Below are positions 59,301 through 64,000 of a stretch of DNA of 64,000 nucleotides, one piece after another. The position numbers were made by a program, and so were the translations under genes. Below the pieces are notes generated by a model. The model was given only the letters and a program-made list of their open reading frames with translations. It was not told the origin of the DNA and searched no databases. Source of the stretch: Angiostrongylus vasorum (taxonomy: Eukaryota > Nematoda > Chromadorea > Rhabditida > Metastrongylidae); NCBI GenBank assembly GCA_018806985.1, contig JADANN010000086.1, forward strand, positions 360,501 to 424,500. Reading direction: 5' to 3'. Positions within the stretch are counted from its first letter, which is position 1. Each line of letters starts with the position of its first letter.

Positions 59301-59765
59301 ACGTTATTCTTGGTCCAATCTTGACGCTGAAATCTCCGATGATGACCTCGAAGAATGTACGGTCTTCTCCGTAGAAATTCTCCATGTCCATATTGAATTC
59401 TGCGACTTCTTCTTCGTCATAGTTCGATGTCGGCGCGTCAACGGCGAAGACTGTCAATTCCGGTATTGATCAACATCTCTTTAATAGTAAAAGTCCTATT
59501 CGGGTTGTTAGTTATTGAATGAATCGATGTTCATAGACAATCTCGTGTTGACGAGAACGCCTGCACTGCCAACTCCTCTACTGTCTCGTGTTCCTAGTCA
59601 AAGTTGTTCTCCGGTGTCATATACGACGTTGAATGGGTGGCGTCATCTCGTCTCGGCCGGACCGATGGGGTCGTACCTTATCTTTCTTGCTTGCATGATC
59701 AAGTCTTCCATCGAAGGCTCGGATGCAAGTGCACGTGCATTGTGGCTACAGATCGTCATCTTAGT
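56325..59765 (-). mobile_element. RTE-clade LINE copy 3 (endonuclease plus reverse transcriptase), broken
   Basis: The minus-strand ORF opens near 59759 with MTICSHNARALASEPSMEDL, the usual start of RTE apurinic-type endonucleases. [20 protein letters not shown] and [12 protein letters not shown] follow; the usual N of GDFN is S. The RT half shows EIRNAISSVKKS, the KRGVRQGDTTSPKLL box (57.9 kb), HLRFADDIVVITPN with an intact FADD (57.1 kb), LPTLTYASETWSLREQ, and a C-terminal region at 56.5 kb. Without the 580-bp insert the coding span is about 2.85 kb, normal for RTE. Several frameshifts make it inactive. Confidence 0.9.
57225..57805. other. Foreign insert of about 580 bp within RTE copy 3
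   Basis: It separates the RQGDTTSPKL box from the FADD box, which are normally about 40 residues apart. It contains a (TTATTG)-like run near 57668-57700 but matches no other family in the window and has no clear ends. Confidence 0.6.
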
Positions 59766-60300
59766 TCCTTGCGATTTAGGCAGCATAGAGTCGCCCTAAG
59801 ACTTTAATAGCCTCTCCGTACTCGTCCTACTCGTCCTTCTCAACGCTACTGAGTCGGCGCTCTTTCGGGGTCAGGGGAATGAGGCCCCTTTTTTTTACTG
59901 TGTTTAGCATTTTTGACACCAACATATAACTTGCTGGGCTCTGCACGTGGGAGCTGGGTATACTCACGGGTAGCTTGCCAAGCTCTCCCAGAGTGGACAT
60001 GGAGCTTATTTGTTGGAGGCAACTCCTAACCGCCTCCCATATACTTCCCTGTCACTTGATTGCAGTCTTTTGGCCGAATTGACTCGTAGAATACAATCCG
60101 CATAGGCTAGAACGCACCCATACACAAGTATGTTCCAAGTTAGCGCAGCAAAAACAAGGGAGTCCATATCCTGGATCCACCTGCGCCTCAGGAAAGCGAA
60201 GGTCGCTTTGTGCGATTAACCTCCTGTCGGCCATCTGGGGACGCGCCACGTAGACTCGCGACTAACCGGCTCGAGATCCCTCATGTGAGGGGGGATCCAT
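59766..60300. other. Region upstream of RTE copy 3
   Basis: Probably the 5' untranslated part of the LINE and adjoining sequence. It is more GC-rich than the surroundings, and no reading frame was recognised. Confidence 0.4.
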
Positions 60301-60301
60301 G

Positions 60302-60352
60302 TATGCACAGGATGCCCAAACACCAGCGCGCAAGCTTCTTAAGCCTTTTGGA
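60302..60352. repeat. Short repeat also found at 56266-56312
   Basis: ATGCACAGGATGCCCAAACAC and CTTCTTAAGCCTTTTGGAT match the copy at the other side of RTE copy 3. Confidence 0.7.
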
Positions 60353-60429
60353 TAAATGCCAAAAAACCCTACAATGAACAGCAGGGAGGAGTGCCCCGAG
60401 ATCATCCGTGATCTCGCCCCGTACCTTCG

Positions 60430-60780
60430 TATCGATCGCTGATGCGGGGAGGCGCAGCCGTCAACCATATGCGACGCTGATAAGCGGCTCTTCCTCAGTG
60501 GAAAGCACGTTAAACACGATGGCATATTTTGAGAAGCTGTTGACCATGTGACGGCAATATAGATTTTTAACTTCCTTTTTGCGTCATTGAAGAATCTAGC
60601 GCAATAAATTTCGTAATAAATAACCCATCTAGGGGTATGCGGAAGGCATTCCAGTTGAAACATCACCTTTTGTTGCATTGTATGTCTCTTTGTAGGTAAA
60701 TAAACGTATTCCGTATAGCAACTTTGCGATTGTCGAGCAATAAACAACGCCGAGAACATTATTCCATATCCAACATTCAA
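60430..60780. repeat. Diverged relative of the fold-back element
   Basis: TAAGCGGCTCTTCCTCAG, GTTGCATTGTATGTCTC, GTAGGTAAATAAACGTATTCC, CAACTTTGCGATTGTCGAGC and CGCCGAGAACATTATTCC follow the right arm and tail of the 40363-40759 element in order, with many substitutions. It ends directly beside the tRNA array. Confidence 0.7.
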
Positions 60781-60789
60781 TTGTCCAAG

Positions 60790-60847
60790 AGACGAATGGG
60801 AGTCCTACGCGAAGCAGGCGAGGCATTCTACCACTGAACCACCAATG
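60790..60847 (-). pseudogene. Broken tRNA-Gly unit at the array edge
   Basis: The 5' half (acceptor, D-arm, part of the anticodon arm) is recognisable. The T-arm and 3' acceptor are replaced by fold-back-like sequence. Confidence 0.7.
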
Positions 60848-61013
60848 CTTGTTATGATAGATCAAGAAGCTAATTGGATTTCGAGCTAACGAATGACCAA
60901 ATAGATAAGCTGTATGACGCTATATCCAGCTTGTTGTGTGGGACTCAACAACCTCGATCGGTAGGTAACGAATGACCAAACAATCTGACAGTATGACGCG
61001 ATATCCAAAACGC

Positions 61014-61085
61014 TGCATTGGCCGGCAATCCAACCCCAGGTCGCCCGCGTGGCAGGCGAGCATTCTACCACTGAACCACCAATGC
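61014..61085 (-). pseudogene. tRNA-Gly unit 1
   Basis: A-box TGGTTCAGTGG and anticodon GCC are intact. The T-arm has TTGGATTG in place of TTCGATTC, losing C56 and the first T-stem pair, so the B-box is damaged. Confidence 0.85.
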
Positions 61086-61171
61086 TTGTTATGATGGATC
61101 AACAAGCTCACTGGATCTCGAGCTAACGAATGACCAAATCGGTGAACAGTATGACGCGATATCCAAAACGA

Positions 61172-61241
61172 TGCATTGGCCGGCAATCAACCCGGGTCGC
61201 CTGCGAAACAGGCGAGCATTCTACCACTGAACCACCAATGC
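61172..61241 (-). pseudogene. tRNA-Gly unit 2, altered anticodon arm
   Basis: The anticodon loop reads CTGTTTC instead of CTGCCAC, and the T-loop lacks one base. A GCCTG/CAGGC self-pairing forms in the new arm. Confidence 0.85.
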
Positions 61242-61328
61242 TTGTTATGATAGATCAAGACAGCTCATTGGATTTCGAGCTAACGAATGACCAAATCGGT
61301 GAACAGTATGACGCGATATCCAAAACGA

Positions 61329-61400
61329 TGCATTGGCCGGCAATCTAACCCGGGTCGCCTGCGAAACGGGCGAGCATTCCTACCACTGATCCATCATTGC
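61329..61400 (-). pseudogene. tRNA-Gly unit 3, altered anticodon and D-arm
   Basis: Same anticodon-arm change as unit 2. The D-arm/acceptor region reads GATCCATCATTGC, changing the 5' acceptor strand. The T-loop is mutated. Confidence 0.8.
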
Positions 61401-61487
61401 TTACTGTCTGGATTCAACAACCTCATTGGATCTCGAGCTAACGAATGACCAAATCGGTGAACAGGTATGACGCGATATCCAAAACGA

Positions 61488-61559
61488 TGCATTGGCCGGC
61501 AATCCAACCCGGGTCGCCTGCGAAACAGGCGAGCATTCTCATCACTGAACCACAAATGC
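61488..61559 (-). pseudogene. tRNA-Gly unit 4, altered anticodon arm
   Basis: Anticodon-arm change as in unit 2, B-box damaged, and ACAAATGC at the 5' acceptor end in place of ACCAATGC. Confidence 0.8.
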
Positions 61560-61721
61560 TTCCTGTGGAGTCAACAAGCTCATTGGATCTCGAGCTAACG
61601 AATGACCAAATAGATAAACAGTATGACGCGATATCCGGCTTGTTGTGCGTACTCAACAGCCTCGATGGGTAGGTAACGAATAACCAAACAGTCGGACAGT
61701 ATGACCCGATATCCAAAACGC

Positions 61722-61793
61722 TGCATTGGCCGGCAATCCAACCCCGGGTCGCCCGCGTGGCAGGCGAGCATTCTATCACTGAACCACAAATGC
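61722..61793 (-). pseudogene. tRNA-Gly unit 5 (long spacer unit)
   Basis: Anticodon GCC is intact. The B-box is damaged, with one extra C in the CCCCGGG run and the ACAAATGC end. Confidence 0.85.
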
Positions 61794-61957
61794 TTCCTAT
61801 GTGGAGTCAACAAGCTCATTGGATCTCGAGCTAACGAATGACCAAATAGATAAACAGTATGACGCGATATCCGGCTTGTTGTGCGTACTCAACAGCCTCG
61901 ATGGGTAGGTAACGAATAACCAAACAGTCGGACAGTATGACCCGATATCCAAAACGC

Positions 61958-62028
61958 TGCATTGGCCGGCAATCCAACCCGGGTCGCCCGCGTGGCAGGC
62001 GAGCATTCTATCACTGAACCACAAATGC
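61958..62028 (-). pseudogene. tRNA-Gly unit 6 (long spacer unit)
   Basis: As unit 5 but without the extra C. Its spacer is almost identical to that of unit 5, so this is a recent duplication. Confidence 0.85.
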
Positions 62029-62114
62029 TTCCTGTGTGGAATCAACAAGCTCACTGGATCTCGAGCCAACGAACGATCAAATCAGTGAACAGCATGACGC
62101 GATATCCAAAACGC

Positions 62115-62185
62115 TGCATTGGCCGGCAATCCAACCCGGGTCGCCTGTTTCGCGAGCGAGCATTCTACCACTGATCCATCATTGC
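62115..62185 (-). pseudogene. tRNA-Gly unit 7, inverted anticodon segment
   Basis: The plus strand reads GCCTGTTTCGCGAGCGAG where unit 2 reads GCCTGCGAAACAGGCGAG, as if the loop segment was inverted. It has the GATCCATCATTGC end. Confidence 0.8.
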
Positions 62186-62272
62186 TTACTGTCTGGATTC
62201 AACAACCTCATTGGACCTCAGAGCTACGAATGACCAAATCGGTGAACAGTATGACGCTGATATCCAAAACGA

Positions 62273-62343
62273 TGCATTGGCCGGCAATCCAACCCGGGTC
62301 GCCCGCGTGGCAGGCGAGCATTCTATCACTGAACCACAAATGC
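62273..62343 (-). pseudogene. tRNA-Gly unit 8
   Basis: Anticodon GCC intact, B-box damaged, ACAAATGC end. Confidence 0.85.
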
Positions 62344-62507
62344 TTCCTATGTGGAGTCAACAAGCTCATTGGATCTCGAGATAACGAATGACCAAATAGA
62401 TAAGCTGTATGACGCTATATCCAGCTTGTTGTGTGGGCTTAACAACCTCGATCGGTAGGTAACGAATGACCAAACAATCTGACAGTATGACGCGATATCC
62501 AAAACGC

Positions 62508-62579
62508 TGCATTGGCCGGCAATCCAACTCAGCGTCGCCCGCGTGGCAGGCGAGCATTCTACCACTGAACCACCAATGC
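62508..62579 (-). pseudogene. tRNA-Gly unit 9 (long spacer unit)
   Basis: A-box and anticodon intact. The T-arm is further altered (CAACTCAGCGTCG). Confidence 0.85.
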
Positions 62580-62665
62580 TTGTTATGGTGGATCAGCAAG
62601 CTCACTGGATCTCGAGCTAACGAATGATCAAATCGGTGAACAGTATGACGCGATATCCAAAACGC

Positions 62666-62736
62666 TGCATTGGCCGGGAATCGAACCCGGGTCGCCCGCG
62701 TGGCAGGCAAGCATTCTACCACTGAAAAACCAATGC
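62666..62736 (-). tRNA. tRNA-Gly(GCC), the best-preserved T-arm in the array
   Basis: 71 nt including the discriminator A. It has a fully paired 7-bp acceptor, anticodon GCC in a paired arm, a canonical T-arm GGTTCGATTCCCGG and a TTTT terminator. Its D-arm is changed: TTTTTCAGTGG instead of TGGTTCAGTGG, so the A-box start and the 10-25 pair are lost. This is the unit most likely to be functional, but that is uncertain. Confidence 0.75.
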
Positions 62737-62901
62737 TTGTTATGATGGATCAGCAAGCTCATTGGATCTCGAGCTAACGAATGACCAAATAGATAAACAG
62801 TATGACGCGATATCCGGCTTGTTGTGCGTACTCAACAACCTCGATGGGTAGGTAACGAATAACCAAACAGTCGGACAGGATGACCCGATATCCAAAAACG
62901 C

Positions 62902-62973
62902 TGCATTGGCCGGCAATCCAACCCCGGGTCGCCCGCGTGGCAGGCGAGCATTCTACCACTGAACCACCAATGC
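62902..62973 (-). pseudogene. tRNA-Gly unit 11 (long spacer unit)
   Basis: A-box and GCC intact, B-box damaged, one extra C before GGGTC. The terminator is TTTTT. Confidence 0.85.
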
Positions 62974-63059
62974 TTCCTATGTGGAGTCAAAAAGCTCATT
63001 GGATCTTGAGCTAACGAATGACCAAATAGATAAACAGTATGACGTGATATCCAAAACGC

Positions 63060-63130
63060 TGCATTGGCCGGCAATCCAACCCGGGTCGCCCGCGTGGCAG
63101 GCGAGCATTCTACCACTGAACCACCAATGC
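63060..63130 (-). pseudogene. tRNA-Gly unit 12
   Basis: A-box, anticodon arm and acceptor are intact. Only the two T-loop changes (C56 to G and the 53-61 pair) separate it from a normal gene. Confidence 0.85.
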
Positions 63131-63215
63131 TTCCTATGTGAGTCAAAAAGCTCATTGGATCTTGAGCTAACGAATGACCAAATAGATAAACAGTATGACG
63201 TGATATCCAAAACGC

Positions 63216-63286
63216 TGCATTGGCCGGCAATCCAACTCAGGTCGCCCGCGTGGCAGGCGAGCATTCTACCACTGAACCACCAATGC
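63216..63286 (-). pseudogene. tRNA-Gly unit 13
   Basis: As unit 12 with an additional change in the T-stem (AACTCAGG). Confidence 0.85.
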
Positions 63287-63373
63287 TTGTTATGGTGGAT
63301 CAAATGGCTCACTGGATCTCGAGCCAACGAACTGATCAAATCAGTGAACAGCATGACGCGATATCCAAAACGC

Positions 63374-63444
63374 TGCATTGGCCGGCAATCAACCCGGGTC
63401 GCCTGTTTCGCGAGGCGAGCATTCACCACTGATCCCATCATTGC
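63374..63444 (-). pseudogene. tRNA-Gly unit 14, inverted anticodon segment
   Basis: Counterpart of unit 7: GCCTGTTTCGCGAGGCGAG and a CATCATTGC end, with a base missing from the T-loop. Confidence 0.8.
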
Positions 63445-63531
63445 TTACTGTCTGGATTCAACAACCTCATTGGACCTCGAGCTAACGAATGACCAAATCG
63501 GTGAAACAGTATGACGCGATATCCAAAACGA

Positions 63532-63603
63532 TGCATTGGCCGGCAATCAACCCGGGTCGCCCGCGTGGCGAGGCGAGCATTCTATCACCTGAACCACAAA
63601 TGC
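63532..63603 (-). pseudogene. tRNA-Gly unit 15
   Basis: Counterpart of unit 8, with small indels (GTGGCGAGGCG, ATCACCTG). Confidence 0.8.
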
Positions 63604-63761
63604 TTCCTATGTGGATCAACAAGCTCATTGGATCTCAGAGCGAATGACCAAATAGATAAGCTGTATGACGCTATATCAGCTTGTTGTGTGGGCTTAACAA
63701 CCTCGATCAGTAGGTAACGAATGACCAAAACAATCTGACAGTATGACGCGATATCAAACGC

Positions 63762-63832
63762 TGCATTGGCCGGCAATCCAACTCAGGTCGCCCGCGTGGC
63801 AGGCGAGCATTCTACCACTGAACCACCAATGC
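63762..63832 (-). pseudogene. tRNA-Gly unit 16 (long spacer unit)
   Basis: Counterpart of unit 9. The neighbouring run is shortened to ATATCAAACG, leaving only TTT as terminator. Confidence 0.8.
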
Positions 63833-63919
63833 TTGTTATGGTGGATCAAGCAAGCTCACTGGATCTCGAGCTAACGAATGATCAAATCGGTGAACAGTAT
63901 GACGCGATATCCAAAACGC

Positions 63920-63990
63920 TGCATTGGCCGGGAATCGAACACGGGTCGCCCGCGTGGCAGGCAAGCATTCTACCACTGAAAAACCAATGC
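63920..63990 (-). tRNA. tRNA-Gly(GCC) unit 17, canonical B-box, altered A-box
   Basis: Counterpart of unit 10. It has GTTCGATTCCCGG and anticodon GCC but the TTTTTCAGTGG D-arm, and one extra T-stem mismatch (CACGGG for CCCGGG). Confidence 0.6.
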
Positions 63991-64000
63991 TTGTTATGAT

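Larger units (their letters stand above)
60785..64000 (-). repeat. Tandem array of tRNA-Gly(GCC)-derived units
   Basis: At least 17 full tRNA-sized units plus one broken unit at the left edge (60790-60847), all on the minus strand, continuing past the window. Start-to-start distances are about 157-158 bp (short unit) or about 230-236 bp (long unit). The long unit has a duplicated spacer block (GAATGACCAAA...GATATCC). Nearly every unit keeps CCAAAACG next to the tRNA 3' end, giving a TTTT Pol III terminator. The spacers show no other gene. Confidence 0.95.

Noticed and set aside
60785..64000. CRISPR array or coding repeats
   Set aside because: Regular spacing suggested CRISPR, and long frames run through it, but the repeated part folds as tRNA-Gly, the spacers are also repeated, and the context is eukaryotic.

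Overview
The window looks like a piece of nematode nuclear genome. Strongylid (hookworm-type) is my guess. The reasons are: two spliced genes with TTTCAG-type acceptors and some introns of only 40-60 nt; a casein-kinase-1/TTBK-like kinase of the kind expanded in nematodes; RTE-clade LINE debris; and many short tRNA-derived SINE-like repeats. The species call is inference. Nothing here is bacterial or viral.

Layout. 1-9413 is intergenic: microsatellites, a decayed tRNA-Gly and scattered repeat copies. 9414-42675 (+) is one long gene for a Rho guanine-nucleotide exchange factor of the ARHGEF17/ARHGEF10 type. It has an N-terminal low-complexity region, then DH, PH and a C-terminal WD40-like beta-propeller. 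I could chain about 25 exons, most with matching splice phases; the introns are filled with repeats. 42676-46210 is intergenic. 46211-55043 (+) is a CK1/TTBK-like kinase gene of 12 visible exons with all catalytic motifs, but its reading frame is broken by six to eight single extra bases, nearly all in homopolymer runs. 55044-60780 is mainly one long minus-strand RTE element with its endonuclease domain, split by a foreign insert of about 580 bp. From about 60790 to the window end lies a minus-strand tandem array of at least 17 tRNA-Gly(GCC)-derived units.

Repeats. Family A is a tRNA-headed SINE of about 290 bp with a TCCTTTA-repeat tail. Family B is a second tRNA-headed SINE of about 330-370 bp. 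Family C is about 260 bp and often occurs as inverted pairs. Family D is about 390 bp with two copies. There are three RTE copies. A 397-bp fold-back element with a 12-bp target duplication sits inside a family C copy, and a diverged relative lies next to the tRNA array. These repeats account for most of the intron sequence.

The two genes show no obvious functional link beyond adjacency. The most unusual items are: the tRNA-Gly array (two unit lengths, a 1.26-kb higher-order repeat, anticodon-arm rearrangements, and A-box and B-box damage falling on different copies); the kinase with same-sign indels; and a GC-AG intron in the DH domain. Exon borders were read by eye from splice signals and reading frame, so single borders may be off.
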